A stretch of 64,000 nucleotides of DNA from Hymenobacter profundi (lineage in GTDB: Bacteria > Bacteroidota > Bacteroidia > Cytophagales > Hymenobacteraceae): the NCBI RefSeq assembly GCF_019334315.1, contig NZ_JAHWGL010000016.1:1-64000 (forward strand), given 5' to 3'. Below are positions 1 to 8,995 of this stretch, one piece after another (within the stretch, counting starts at the first letter, position 1; each line of letters begins with the position of its first letter). A program made the position numbers and the translations under genes. Under the pieces are notes generated by a model. The model had not been told where the DNA came from. It made no database searches and worked only from the letters and a program-made list of their open reading frames with translations.

Positions 1-27
1 AAGGTCCTTCGCTGTGCTCAGGATGAC
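1..27. repeat. Truncated arm of a GTCAT-type palindromic repeat
   Basis: The first 27 bases match one arm of the long inverted repeats found elsewhere here (right arm of the element near 48,990-49,018, ending CTCAGGATGAC). The other arm lies outside the window. It sits just downstream of the lacI stop codon, the usual position of these elements at gene 3' ends. Confidence 0.6.
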
Positions 28-53
28 ACATTTACTTCCTACCCTCTTACCCC

Positions 54-1214
54 CTAAGAACTCCTCTTCAACGACGACTGCCGCACTACTAAATCACCGG
101 CAATGACGAAGGTGCGGGGCTGGAAGTTTTCCTTTTGCTGTACCTGCTCCAAGAACAGACGGGCCGCTTGTTGCCCAATGCGGTAGGGGTGCAGGTCGAT
201 GGTGGTGAGGCCTGGCTCGATAAGGGCCGCCAGAAACTCGTCGCCGAAGCCCACAATGGCCACGTCTTGCGGCACGCGGAGGTTGCGCTGTTTCAGGGCC
301 AGAATCAGGTCGAAGGCGTTGGTGTAATTGATGGCGAAGATGGCGTCCGGCGGTTCGGGTAGGGCCAGCCAAGTAGCCAAGGCTGCTTCGGCTGCCTCAG
401 ACCGGAAGTTGATGTGGGCGCGTAATTCGTCGAGTATCGGCAGGCCGTGTTTCTGCAAGGCGCTGAGGTAGCCCGCCTCCCGCTGCTGACTGATGAGCAG
501 CGACGCAGGTCCGGCCAGAATGGCAATGCGCCGGCAGCCCTGCTCAATTAGGTGCTCCGTGAGCACAAAGGCGGCGTGCCAGTCGTCCAGAATCACTTTG
601 GCGCTATCTATCTCGTCGCTGACTCTATCGAAATGCACCACCGGAATGCCCCGGCTGGCGGGCGGCTTCACGTGGTCGAAATTTTCCGTTTCGCGGGAAT
701 GGCAGATCAGCAGACCGTCTACCCGGCTAGCTACCAGCGCCTGCACGTTGCTCACCTCCATTTGATACGATTCCTTCGACTGGCAGATCATCACGCGGTA
801 GCCCGCCTCGGCTGCTACTTGCTGAATACCGCTGACAGCCGTAGCAAAAAACGGCCGTTCAATATCGGGTATCACCACGCCAATGGTATTGGTTTCGCTG
901 CTTTTTAGACTCTGGGCCAATAAGTTGGGCTGGTAGTCGAGTTGGCGGGCTACCTCCAGAATAGCTTGGCGCGTGTTGGCATTGATGTCGGTGTGTCCGT
1001 TCATGGCTCGCGACACGGTGGAGGGCGCCACGCCCAGCACTTTGGCCACATCGCTGATGGTAGTCTGGTGGCGCTTGCGCGGTGGGGTAGGAGGGGCCGA
1101 GGCGGCATCAGTGAAGTGATAGTCGCAGGCTTTGCAGAAGTAACGCTGGCGGCCCCGAATAAACCCAGCCCGCATCACAGAATCGGCTAAGCCGCACTTG
1201 GTACACTTCATCAT
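54..1214 (-). CDS. LacI/GalR-family regulator with N-terminal zinc ribbon
   Basis: Transcriptional regulator, 386 aa, about 40-50 residues longer than ordinary LacI proteins. The extra N-terminus holds a four-cysteine ribbon (C4, C7, C27, C30, with GRQRYFCKAC before the last pair) of the type seen at the N-terminus of IS1 InsA transposases. The LacI helix-turn-helix follows at about residues 52-100 (TISDVAKVLGVAPSTVSRAM), then a periplasmic-binding-protein-like effector domain (about 110-380). The gene is divergent from the uronate/SusCD operon, and a 34-bp palindrome lies between them, so autoregulation and control of that operon are likely. A second copy upstream of xylB extends the regulon. 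The effector is probably a xylan-derived sugar or sugar acid, but the sequence does not say which. ATG ATG at the start gives two equivalent starts. Confidence 0.93.
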   Translation of the reverse strand: MMKCTKCGLADSVMRAGFIRGRQRYFCKACDYHFTDAASAPPTPPRKRHQTTISDVAKVLGVAPSTVSRAMNGHTDINANTRQAILEVARQLDYQPNLLAQSLKSSETNTIGVVIPDIERPFFATAVSGIQQVAAEAGYRVMICQSKESYQMEVSNVQALVASRVDGLLICHSRETENFDHVKPPASRGIPVVHFDRVSDEIDSAKVILDDWHAAFVLTEHLIEQGCRRIAILAGPASLLISQQREAGYLSALQKHGLPILDELRAHINFRSEAAEAALATWLALPEPPDAIFAINYTNAFDLILALKQRNLRVPQDVAIVGFGDEFLAALIEPGLTTIDLHPYRIGQQAARLFLEQVQQKENFQPRTFVIAGDLVVRQSSLKRSS

Positions 1215-1286
1215 AGTTGAATGGTATTTTGGGAAAGGGAAGTAGTATCAAACAAATAAACGCACAGGAATAGTCGTTTCATTATT

Positions 1287-1294
1287 CAAAGATA
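1287..1294 (-). promoter_or_regulatory. Candidate -7 promoter box for the lacI-type gene
   Basis: On the minus strand this reads TATCTTTG, an exact match to the Bacteroidota sigma-A -7 consensus TAnnTTTG, about 73 nt before the start codon. The -33 region is AT-rich with only a weak TTA match. The operator lies a little further upstream. Confidence 0.45.
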
Positions 1295-1334
1295 AACTAC
1301 AAATATTTTTTTAACGAAGTAACGAAAAAAATAC

Positions 1335-1368
1335 CTATCGGAACCGTTTTCGAAAACGTTTACGATAG
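1335..1368. promoter_or_regulatory. 34-bp palindromic operator (site 1) for the LacI-type regulator
   Basis: The two 17-base half-sites pair at 15 of 17 positions around a central CG. The core reads CGTTTTCGAAAACG, typical of LacI-family operators, and is flanked by outer arms CTATCG and CGATAG. Read on the other strand, it matches the site near 15,385 at 32 of 34 bases. It lies between the regulator gene and uxuA, so it can serve both directions. Confidence 0.85.
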
Positions 1369-1539
1369 TTTTATTTATGCAAACAGTCATTTGGAGGGTT
1401 ACTGTAACGTTTGCGGAGACGATTGTATGGTTAACTTCGACAGGAATTGAGGCACAAAAGCAATAGAGTAACGTACGCCTTCATACGTCTGCCTGAAGCT
1501 GTAATGTGTCTTAAAATTGTATTATAACAAGTAAAGGTC

Positions 1540-2790
1540 ATGTTGCAAACCATGCGTTGGTTCGGTCCGCAAGATCCGGTTTCGTTGGCTGCTTTGCGGC
1601 AGGCAGGCTGCGCGGGAGTGGTAACAGCACTGCACCAAATGCCAGTAGGCGCAGTGTGGAGCGTAGCGGCTATTCAGGAGCGTCAGCAACTCATTGAAGC
1701 CGACAACGACAAGCAGACACCCCTGCACTGGGCGGTGGTGGAGAGCCTGCCCGTACACGAGGATATCAAGAAAGGTCGCCCCACCCGCGACCAGTACATT
1801 GCCGCCTATCAGGAATCGTTGCGCAACTTGGCGGCCTGTGGTATCCGCACGGTGTGTTACAACTTTATGCCCGTGCTGGACTGGTCGCGCACCAACCTAA
1901 GCTACCCCATGCCCGACGGCTCGCGGGCGCTACGCTTTGTGTGGCAGGACTTTGCTTTGTTCGACTTGTGCATTCTGCGCCGTCCCGGTGCCGAGGCAGA
2001 TTACGAGCCCGCCGTGGCAGAAGCTGCCCGCCAACAGTTTGCGGCCATGACAACGGAGGAAGTACAACTCCTCACCAACGTAGTGCTGCTGGGCCTGCCC
2101 GGCTCGGAGGAAGCGTTTGAGCTGCACCAGTTTCAATCCTTACTGAACGAATACGCTGCCATCGACGCGGCTGCGCTGCGCGAGAACCTGCACTACTTCG
2201 TGCGGGCCGTGGCTCCCGTGGCCGAGGAACTAGGCATCGGCCTGTGTATCCACCCCGATGACCCGCCCTACCCCTTACTGGGTCTACCCCGTGTGGTGAG
2301 CACCGAGGCCGACCTCACGGCCCTGCTCGCGGCCTGCGAAGTGCCTGCCAACGGCATCACGTTTTGCACGGGCTCGCTGGGCATACGCACTGATAACGAC
2401 CTGCCCGGCATGATACAACGCCTGGGGCACCGCATCCACTTTGTGCACCTGCGCTCCACCAAGCGTGAGGAAAACCCGCGCAACTTCCACGAAGCCGACC
2501 ACCTCACCGGCGACGTGGATATGTATGCCGTGGTGCGGGCGCTGGTAGAAGAAGAGCTGCGTCGGGAAGCTGCTGGTGAAGAAAAAACCACCCTCCCCAT
2601 GCGCCCCGACCACGGCCACCAGATGCTCGACGACCTGGAAAAGCGCACCTATCCTGGCTACTCGGCTATTGGCCGCTTGCGTGGCTTGGCCGAGTTGCGT
2701 GGGTTGGAGCTAGGTATCCGCCGCAGCTTGTCGGACCAAGCCGCCGCAGAGAAATCGACGCTTGCCATGCTCTCCGTTGATGCGCGCTGA
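1540..2790 (+). CDS. uxuA: Mannonate dehydratase
   Basis: UxuA dehydrates D-mannonate to 2-keto-3-deoxy-D-gluconate in the cytoplasm, the last specific step of glucuronate breakdown. The 416-aa protein is slightly longer than the family's usual size of about 390-400. It starts with the characteristic [12 protein letters not shown] and carries [17 protein letters not shown] and a later MRPDHGH block expected to supply metal ligands. Only 78 bp separate it from the alpha-glucuronidase that releases its upstream substrate. It is the first gene of the uxuA-GH67-SDR-susCD operon and lies behind operator site 1. No signal peptide is present, which fits a cytoplasmic enzyme. Confidence 0.94.
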   Translation: MLQTMRWFGPQDPVSLAALRQAGCAGVVTALHQMPVGAVWSVAAIQERQQLIEADNDKQTPLHWAVVESLPVHEDIKKGRPTRDQYIAAYQESLRNLAACGIRTVCYNFMPVLDWSRTNLSYPMPDGSRALRFVWQDFALFDLCILRRPGAEADYEPAVAEAARQQFAAMTTEEVQLLTNVVLLGLPGSEEAFELHQFQSLLNEYAAIDAAALRENLHYFVRAVAPVAEELGIGLCIHPDDPPYPLLGLPRVVSTEADLTALLAACEVPANGITFCTGSLGIRTDNDLPGMIQRLGHRIHFVHLRSTKREENPRNFHEADHLTGDVDMYAVVRALVEEELRREAAGEEKTTLPMRPDHGHQMLDDLEKRTYPGYSAIGRLRGLAELRGLELGIRRSLSDQAAAEKSTLAMLSVDAR

Positions 2791-2868
2791 CAATAAATAA
2801 CTAGCTGATTTTCAAAATAAAAAGACACAAGAATGGCCGGCTGAGTAGCTGGCCAGTTCGCTCCCTCT

Positions 2869-4968
2869 ATGCCGTACCGCTACCTTCTGTTTCTGCTGCT
2901 ATGTCTACTCGCCCACCGCGGCCTCGCCGACGATGGCTACAGGCTGTGGCTGAAGTACGACCAGTTGCCAGAGGCCAGTCAGCGTAAGGCGGCGTTGCGC
3001 AATGCCCGCTTCATTGCTGTGCCAGCCAACGCGTCGGCTACCCTGCAAACCGCTGCTCGCGAGCTGCAAACGGGTTTGCAAGCGCTGCTGGGGCAGGCGG
3101 TGCCAGTAGGGGAGGCGCGCGGCAAAGGTGGGATTATGCTAACCGTAGCCCCCGACGTCGCCTTAGGCCGTGAGGGCTACCGGGTAACCACCCAAGACGG
3201 CAACATCCGCATCAGCGGCCCTACCGATGCGGGTGTGCTCTACGGGAGCTTTGCGCTGCTGCGTCACTTGCAAACCGGTCAGTCGCTGGCCGGTATCAAC
3301 TTGAGCAGCCAACCAAAGATTCAATACCGCCTTCTCAATCACTGGGATAACCCCAACGGCTCTGTGGAGCGCGGCTATGCAGGCTCCAGCATCTGGAAAT
3401 GGCAGGAACTGCCCGAGGTGCTCGACCCACGCTACCAAGACTACGCCCGCGCCAATGCCTCTATTGGTATTAATGGGGTAGTGCTCAACAACGTAAATGC
3501 TAGCCCCCGCCTGCTCACGGCCGAGTACCTGCGCAAAGTAGCCGCCCTGGCCGGCGTAATGCGGCCCTATGGTATTCGGGTGTATCTGTCGGTGTTTTGG
3601 GCGGCGCCCAAAGTACTGGGTGGTCTCCCTACCTCCGACCCATTGGACCCACAGGTGAAGCGCTGGTGGGCGGCCAAAATGGACGAAATCTACCGGGCCG
3701 TGCCTGATTTTGGGGGCTTCGTGGTGAAGGCGAATTCTGAAGGCGAACCAGGCCCGCAGGACTACGGCCGCAACCACGCCCAAGGCGCCAACATGCTGGC
3801 CGAAGCCCTGGGCCAACACGATGGTATTGTGATGTGGCGCGCTTTCGTGTACAAGGCCGACGGGAGCGGCGACCGTTTCAAGGAAGCCTACCAGGAATTT
3901 CAGCCATTGGATGGGCAGTTCACCCCCAAGGTGCTAGTGCAGGTGAAAAACGGGCCGATTGATTTTCAGGCGCGGGAGCCGTTTCACCCACTTTTTGGCA
4001 AGATGCCCCGCACCCCGCTGGTGCTGGAAGTGCAGCTTACGCAGGAATACCTGGGCTTTGCTACCCACCTAGTGTATCTCGCTCCCCTGATCAAAGAATG
4101 CCTGGAAGCCGACACCTACGCCAAAGGGCGGGGCTCGACGGTAGCCAAGGTGGTAGACGGCAGCTTAGACCAACACCGCATCAGCGGCATTGCCGGGGTA
4201 GCCAACATCGGCGCCGACCGCAACTGGACGGGCCACCCCATGGGCCAAGCCAACTGGTACGCTTTCGGGCGCCTGGCCTGGGACCATACCCTCACCGCCA
4301 AAGCTATTGCGCAGGAGTGGACGCACATGACGCTGACCCAAGAACCCAAGGCCGTTGCTACCATTGTGGCGTTGCTGGAACAGTCGCGCAGCATTTACGT
4401 GCGCTACACTACGCCGATGGGCCTGCACCACATCATGGGGCAGACGTTGCACTATGGTCCCGAGCCCTGGTTGGCCAAGAGTGCCCGCCCCGACTGGACC
4501 GCCGTGTACTACCACCGGGCCGACGCCGAGGGCCTGGGTTTCGACCGTACCGCCCAGGGTAGCAATGCCCTCAGCCTCTACTACCCGCCCGTGCAGCAGC
4601 AATGGGGCACGTTGGCTACCTGCCCGCTCAACTACCTGCTCTGGTTTCACCACGTGCCCTGGGACTATAAACTCAGTACCGGCCGCACTCTCTGGAACGA
4701 ACTAACTACTCGCTACTACACCGGCGCTGACTCGGTGCAGTGGATGCAGCAACAGTGGGCGCAGGTGCAACCCGCCGTGGACCCCGCCCTGCACGCCGAC
4801 GTGACGGCTCGCCTGCACGTGCAGCAGCGCGAGGCCCTGTGGTGGCGCGATGCCTGCGTGCTCTACTTCCAATCCATAGCGCGCCGGCCGTTACCGCCGG
4901 GCCTGCCGCCGCCCACCCGCACCCTAGCCGACATTAAAGAACAAGTTGATACCTATCAACTTCGCTAG
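2869..4968 (+). CDS. aguA: GH67 alpha-glucuronidase (first copy)
   Basis: Removes (4-O-methyl-)glucuronic acid from the non-reducing end xylose of short aldouronic acids. The 699-aa protein has an N-terminal signal peptide (hydrophobic LLFLLLCLLA then a cut near residue 20), so it probably works in the periplasm. The GH67 catalytic residues are all visible: E291 in NSEGEPGP as acid, and D365 in NGPIDFQ and E393 in TQEYLG as base pair. Length is as expected for the family. It sits between uxuA and an SDR gene, linking glucuronate release directly to its catabolism. A paralogue is at 33,178. Confidence 0.95.
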   Translation: MPYRYLLFLLLCLLAHRGLADDGYRLWLKYDQLPEASQRKAALRNARFIAVPANASATLQTAARELQTGLQALLGQAVPVGEARGKGGIMLTVAPDVALGREGYRVTTQDGNIRISGPTDAGVLYGSFALLRHLQTGQSLAGINLSSQPKIQYRLLNHWDNPNGSVERGYAGSSIWKWQELPEVLDPRYQDYARANASIGINGVVLNNVNASPRLLTAEYLRKVAALAGVMRPYGIRVYLSVFWAAPKVLGGLPTSDPLDPQVKRWWAAKMDEIYRAVPDFGGFVVKANSEGEPGPQDYGRNHAQGANMLAEALGQHDGIVMWRAFVYKADGSGDRFKEAYQEFQPLDGQFTPKVLVQVKNGPIDFQAREPFHPLFGKMPRTPLVLEVQLTQEYLGFATHLVYLAPLIKECLEADTYAKGRGSTVAKVVDGSLDQHRISGIAGVANIGADRNWTGHPMGQANWYAFGRLAWDHTLTAKAIAQEWTHMTLTQEPKAVATIVALLEQSRSIYVRYTTPMGLHHIMGQTLHYGPEPWLAKSARPDWTAVYYHRADAEGLGFDRTAQGSNALSLYYPPVQQQWGTLATCPLNYLLWFHHVPWDYKLSTGRTLWNELTTRYYTGADSVQWMQQQWAQVQPAVDPALHADVTARLHVQQREALWWRDACVLYFQSIARRPLPPGLPPPTRTLADIKEQVDTYQLR

Positions 4969-5006
4969 TTATTTTTCTCATTTTCAATTGCCTGGCTTCC
5001 TGGTAC

Positions 5007-5825
5007 ATGAACACGCATTTGGTTTCTCCTGCTTCTAACGGCCACGCGTCGCACCCGACGGCGCAGCCGCATAACGTTTTCTCCCTGGAAGGACGCCTGG
5101 CCCTTATTACGGGCGGTGGCAGCGGCATTGGGCTAGAAATAGCCCGCTGCATGCTCACGGCCGGCGCTACTGTGGTGATTACCGGCCGCCGCGAGGAAGT
5201 CCTGAAGGAGGCTGTAGCCGGCTTGGGCGAACGGGCCGCTTACATGGTAAACGACGTGACGGAGCGGACGTCGCTGGAGGAACTGGTGGAGCAGATTGAG
5301 GCGGCACACGGTCCGCTGGATATCCTCGTCAACAACGCCGGTATCAACATGAAGAAGCCCGCACTGGAAGTAACCGACGAGGAATTTGACCGCATCGTGC
5401 ACACCAATTTGAACGCGGTATTTGCCCTCACCCGCGTGTGCGCCCGCCGCATGATGGCCCGCCAGCGCGGCGTAATTCTGATGATTTCCTCCATGGCCGC
5501 CTACTACGGTATCGACCGGGTAGCCGCCTATGCAGCCTCCAAGGCAGGTTTGGAAGGGATGGTAAAAGTGCTGGCCTCGGAATTTTCAGGCGCTGGGGTG
5601 CGGGTGAATGCCATTGCACCCGGCTTCATCGAAACAGCCATGAGCCGCACCGCCATGAACAATGACCCCGACCGCCGCGACCGGGCCATGCGCCGCACGC
5701 CCATGGGCAAGTTTGGCCAGCCCGAGGACATTGGTAATGCCGCTGTGTTCCTGGCCTCCGACGCGGCCCGCTACATCACCGGCGCCTCGCTGCCCGTGGA
5801 TGGCGGCAATTCTATTGGGTTCTAG
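5007..5825 (+). CDS. SDR-family oxidoreductase, candidate D-fructuronate reductase
   Basis: Short-chain dehydrogenase of 272 aa, cytoplasmic. It shows the NAD(P)-binding TGGGSGIG near residue 36 and the catalytic set S162, Y175 and K179 (AAYAASKAG). The sequence is of the gluconate 5-dehydrogenase/KduD type. The pathway between glucuronate and UxuA needs a fructuronate-to-mannonate reduction, and no UxuB-type enzyme is present, so this gene is the natural candidate; that assignment comes from context only. The first about 20 residues, before FSLEGRLALITGG, are extra and low in conservation. Only six bases separate its stop from the first possible SusC start. A generic KduD-like activity is the alternative. 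Confidence 0.85.
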   Translation: MNTHLVSPASNGHASHPTAQPHNVFSLEGRLALITGGGSGIGLEIARCMLTAGATVVITGRREEVLKEAVAGLGERAAYMVNDVTERTSLEELVEQIEAAHGPLDILVNNAGINMKKPALEVTDEEFDRIVHTNLNAVFALTRVCARRMMARQRGVILMISSMAAYYGIDRVAAYAASKAGLEGMVKVLASEFSGAGVRVNAIAPGFIETAMSRTAMNNDPDRRDRAMRRTPMGKFGQPEDIGNAAVFLASDAARYITGASLPVDGGNSIGF

Positions 5826-5855
5826 TTTTTAATGTTTCTCCAAATTCCTACCACC

Positions 5856-8800
5856 ATGCATTCACCATTACGAAAAACGGTCTTAGGCCTGAGTTTGCCG
5901 CTGTTTGCGGCCGTAGGACTACCCACTGTTAGTCTGTTTCTACCGACTGCGCAGGTGATGGCGCAAGCCTCACAAACAGTTTCCGGCCAGGTTGTCGGGG
6001 CAGATAGCAACGAAGGTATTCCCGGCGTTACGGTTCTGCAAAAAGGTACCACCAATGGCGTCTCAACCAATAGCAGTGGGGAGTATACGCTGTCGGTTCC
6101 TGCTGGGAGCACGCTGGTATTCAGCGCTATCGGTTATGTAAGCCAGGAAGCAGTTGTTTCGGGCGCCACTGTGAACATCAAGCTGGCAACTGATACCAAG
6201 GCGCTGGATGAGGTAGTAGTGGTGGGGTATGGTACTCAGCGCGCAGAAGCCGTAACGGGTTCAGTGGCTTCTATCAGCGGTGAAAATCTGCGTGAAGTGC
6301 CCTCGGCTAACATCTCGCAGGCTCTGCAAGGCCGGTTGCCGGGTGTGCAGTTCTCGCAGACCTCCTCGCAGCCGGGCGCTGCCACGCAGATTCGCATCCG
6401 CGGGGTACGGTCCCTTACTGCTAGTAATGATCCGCTGATCGTACTGGACGGCATCCCGTTCCCGGGCTCTATCGGCGACATCAACCCCAACGACATCCAG
6501 AGCGTTGACATTCTGAAAGATGCCTCGGCCACCGCTATCTACGGCTCGCGCGGAGCCAACGGCGTGGTACTGGTAACCACCAAGCGGGGCAAAGTTGGGC
6601 AGAAGGCGCAAGTAGTGTACGATGGGTTTGTGGGCGCGAAAACACTCTTCGCCAAATACCCCATGATGAATGGGCCCGAGTTTGTTGAGCTTCGCCGGGC
6701 TGCGGGCCTGTACTCCAACCCCGCCACCGGCGCTGTTCAGTACGGCCTAGATGAGTCGCCTGACGTGGATACCGATTGGCAGGACAAGCTCTATCGAACT
6801 GGGATGCAGATCAACCAGAACGTGGGGATTTCCGGCGGCACGCAGAATGGGCGGTACAACTTCAACGCGGGCTATTACCAGGAAGAAGGCGTAATCCCTA
6901 CCCAGCAGTACACCCGCTATACGGTACGTGGAGGACTAGACCAGGGCGTGGGTAAATATGTCCGGTTGGGTTTCACAGTAAACAATAGCTATAGCCTAAC
7001 AGAAGGCTCCAACGTAGGCATATACGGTACATTGAACTCAACCCCCATTGCCAATCCGTACAACGCCGACGGCTCTTTAAAAAGAGTTATTAGCATGGTG
7101 GCAGATAACCAATGGGTGTATACCAGAGATGTCGTAGAGGCTAATAAAGATAGATGGTTGAGCCAAACGCGAAGCCTAGCCAGCTACAACTCCATCTACG
7201 GGGAGTTTAAGATTCCGGGAGTAGAAGGATTGAAGTATCGCCTCAATTTGGGGGTAAACTACCGCCAGAGCCAGGGTGGCTCTTATACCGGGCAGGGTAT
7301 CGGCTCCGACAATCCTACTAACCCTTCTACGGCCTCGGTTAGCAACTCCGTTACGACCGATTATACCGTCGAAAACCTGCTGACCTACGACCGCACTTTT
7401 GCTGGCAAGCATAATATAAATGCGGTGGCCCTATACTCGGCTTCCAATAACGTGTTTAACCGGTCGCAGATTAATGCCCGGGATATTCCTTCTGACGCCT
7501 TCCAGTTCTACAACCTGGGGCTGACGACGCCCGATTTAATCACGGTAAACCCTGGTGACCAGCAGTACCAAAAATTTGGTTTGTTGTCTTATATGGGCCG
7601 CGTGATGTATTCCTACGACGACCGGTATCTACTGTCGGCTACGGTTCGTTCGGACGGTTCCTCGCGCCTCTCGCCGGGCTACCAATGGAATACCTATCCC
7701 GCTGTATCAGTAGGCTGGAACGTAGCCCGCGAGTCGTTCATGCAGGATGTGACGGCCATAAATCTGCTGAAATTCCGGGCTGGCTACGGCGTCACGTCAA
7801 ACCAGGCAGTTTTACCGTACGCTACCTTGGGCCTGCTGTCAACCCGCCCCTACAACTTTGGCCCTACCAACTACCAGACCGGCCTATTTGTAACCCAGTT
7901 GCCTAACTCAAAATTGGGCTGGGAGTACTCGAAAACCTGGAACTACGGGGTGGATTTTGCGGTCCTGAACAACCGTCTTTCCGGTACGGTTGAGTACTAC
8001 GTTACTAAAACCGAAAACCTACTGCTTAGTGTAGGATTGCCGCCGACCTCAGGCGTAGGGAGCTACACGGCCAACGTGGGCTCCACCCAGAATAAAGGCA
8101 TTGAACTTTCGTTGAACGGGGTAATCCTGGAAAATCTCAACGGCTGGACCTGGGAAGCGGGTGTCAACATGTACGCCAACCGCAACAAGATTACGGCGCT
8201 GGCCGGCGAGCGAACCCGGGACGAGGGAAACTGGTGGTTTGTAGGCAAGCCAATCAACGTAGTGTTTGACTATGAGAAAGTAGGGCTCTGGCAGCAAGAA
8301 GAGCCATATCGGGACATTCTGGAGCCCGGCGGAGCCGCAGGGATGATCAAGGTAAAATATACCGGTGACTACAATGCGGATGGCACTCCTACCCGCGCCA
8401 TTGGCGCAGCCGACCGGCAGATTCTGGATACTAACCCCAAATTTCAGGGAGGATTTAATACCCGGGTTGCCTACAAAGGCTTTGATCTGAGCGCAGTGGC
8501 TGCCTTCCAAAACGGTGGTCTGCTCAACAGTACCATTTACGGCTCGGCAGGTTACCTGAACATGCTGACTGGTCGTCGCGGAAACGTGAAGGTGGATTAC
8601 TGGACGCCTGAAAATACGGATGCCAAATACCCCAACCCAGCTGGCCCTAGAAGCGGCGACAATCCAAAATACGGCAGCACACTGGGCTACTTCGATGCCT
8701 CATATATGAAGATTCGCACCATCACCCTCGGCTATAACTTCGATAATATCAGCTGGTTGCAAAACAAGGGCGTGAGCAGAATGCGTTTTTACGTGACGGC

Positions 8801-8984
8801 TCAGAACCCCTTCGTATTCTTCTCGCCCTACAAGCGTGAGTCGGGCATGGATCCGGAAACCAACTCGTTCGGCGACCAGAACGCGGCCGTGCCTTATAGC
8901 GGCAACCTGAGCCGCATCCTGACCTTGGGTACCAATGCGCCTGCCACCCGCACCTATCTGGCAGGCCTTAACCTTACTTTCTAA
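5856..8984 (+). CDS. SusC/RagA-type TonB-linked outer-membrane transporter
   Basis: Outer-membrane barrel that imports oligosaccharides, here presumably xylo-oligosaccharides, together with the lipoprotein encoded next. The 1042-aa protein has a signal peptide (cut after AQVMAQA), a carboxypeptidase-regulatory-like domain (about residues 40-125), a TonB-box-like stretch ending in DEVVVVGYGTQ, a plug domain with QIRIRGVRSL and DASATAIYGSRGANGVVLVT, then the 22-strand barrel. An upstream ATG at 5832 would add eight residues, but the signal peptide fits the ATG at 5856 better. It is unusual in being last-but-one in an operon headed by cytoplasmic uronate enzymes. Confidence 0.95.
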   Translation: MHSPLRKTVLGLSLPLFAAVGLPTVSLFLPTAQVMAQASQTVSGQVVGADSNEGIPGVTVLQKGTTNGVSTNSSGEYTLSVPAGSTLVFSAIGYVSQEAVVSGATVNIKLATDTKALDEVVVVGYGTQRAEAVTGSVASISGENLREVPSANISQALQGRLPGVQFSQTSSQPGAATQIRIRGVRSLTASNDPLIVLDGIPFPGSIGDINPNDIQSVDILKDASATAIYGSRGANGVVLVTTKRGKVGQKAQVVYDGFVGAKTLFAKYPMMNGPEFVELRRAAGLYSNPATGAVQYGLDESPDVDTDWQDKLYRTGMQINQNVGISGGTQNGRYNFNAGYYQEEGVIPTQQYTRYTVRGGLDQGVGKYVRLGFTVNNSYSLTEGSNVGIYGTLNSTPIANPYNADGSLKRVISMVADNQWVYTRDVVEANKDRWLSQTRSLASYNSIYGEFKIPGVEGLKYRLNLGVNYRQSQGGSYTGQGIGSDNPTNPSTASVSNSVTTDYTVENLLTYDRTFAGKHNINAVALYSASNNVFNRSQINARDIPSDAFQFYNLGLTTPDLITVNPGDQQYQKFGLLSYMGRVMYSYDDRYLLSATVRSDGSSRLSPGYQWNTYPAVSVGWNVARESFMQDVTAINLLKFRAGYGVTSNQAVLPYATLGLLSTRPYNFGPTNYQTGLFVTQLPNSKLGWEYSKTWNYGVDFAVLNNRLSGTVEYYVTKTENLLLSVGLPPTSGVGSYTANVGSTQNKGIELSLNGVILENLNGWTWEAGVNMYANRNKITALAGERTRDEGNWWFVGKPINVVFDYEKVGLWQQEEPYRDILEPGGAAGMIKVKYTGDYNADGTPTRAIGAADRQILDTNPKFQGGFNTRVAYKGFDLSAVAAFQNGGLLNSTIYGSAGYLNMLTGRRGNVKVDYWTPENTDAKYPNPAGPRSGDNPKYGSTLGYFDASYMKIRTITLGYNFDNISWLQNKGVSRMRFYVTAQNPFVFFSPYKRESGMDPETNSFGDQNAAVPYSGNLSRILTLGTNAPATRTYLAGLNLTF

Positions 8985-8995
8985 GAAAATCAGAC

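Larger units (their letters stand above)
1215..1539. other. Divergent lacI-uxuA control region
   Basis: This 325-bp AT-rich gap separates two divergent genes. It holds the 34-bp operator (1335-1368) and a consensus -7 box for lacI (1287-1294). On the plus strand, TAGTTTTA at 1366-1373 matches the Bacteroidota -7 consensus at 7 of 8 positions and touches the operator edge, which would suit repression of the uxuA operon, but no convincing -33 element accompanies it. The rest (1374-1539) would be a long leader; I see no further convincing structure in it. Confidence 0.6.

Noticed and set aside
1215..1539. Riboswitch in the long uxuA leader
   Set aside because: No known aptamer pattern or stable multi-stem structure could be recognised by eye.
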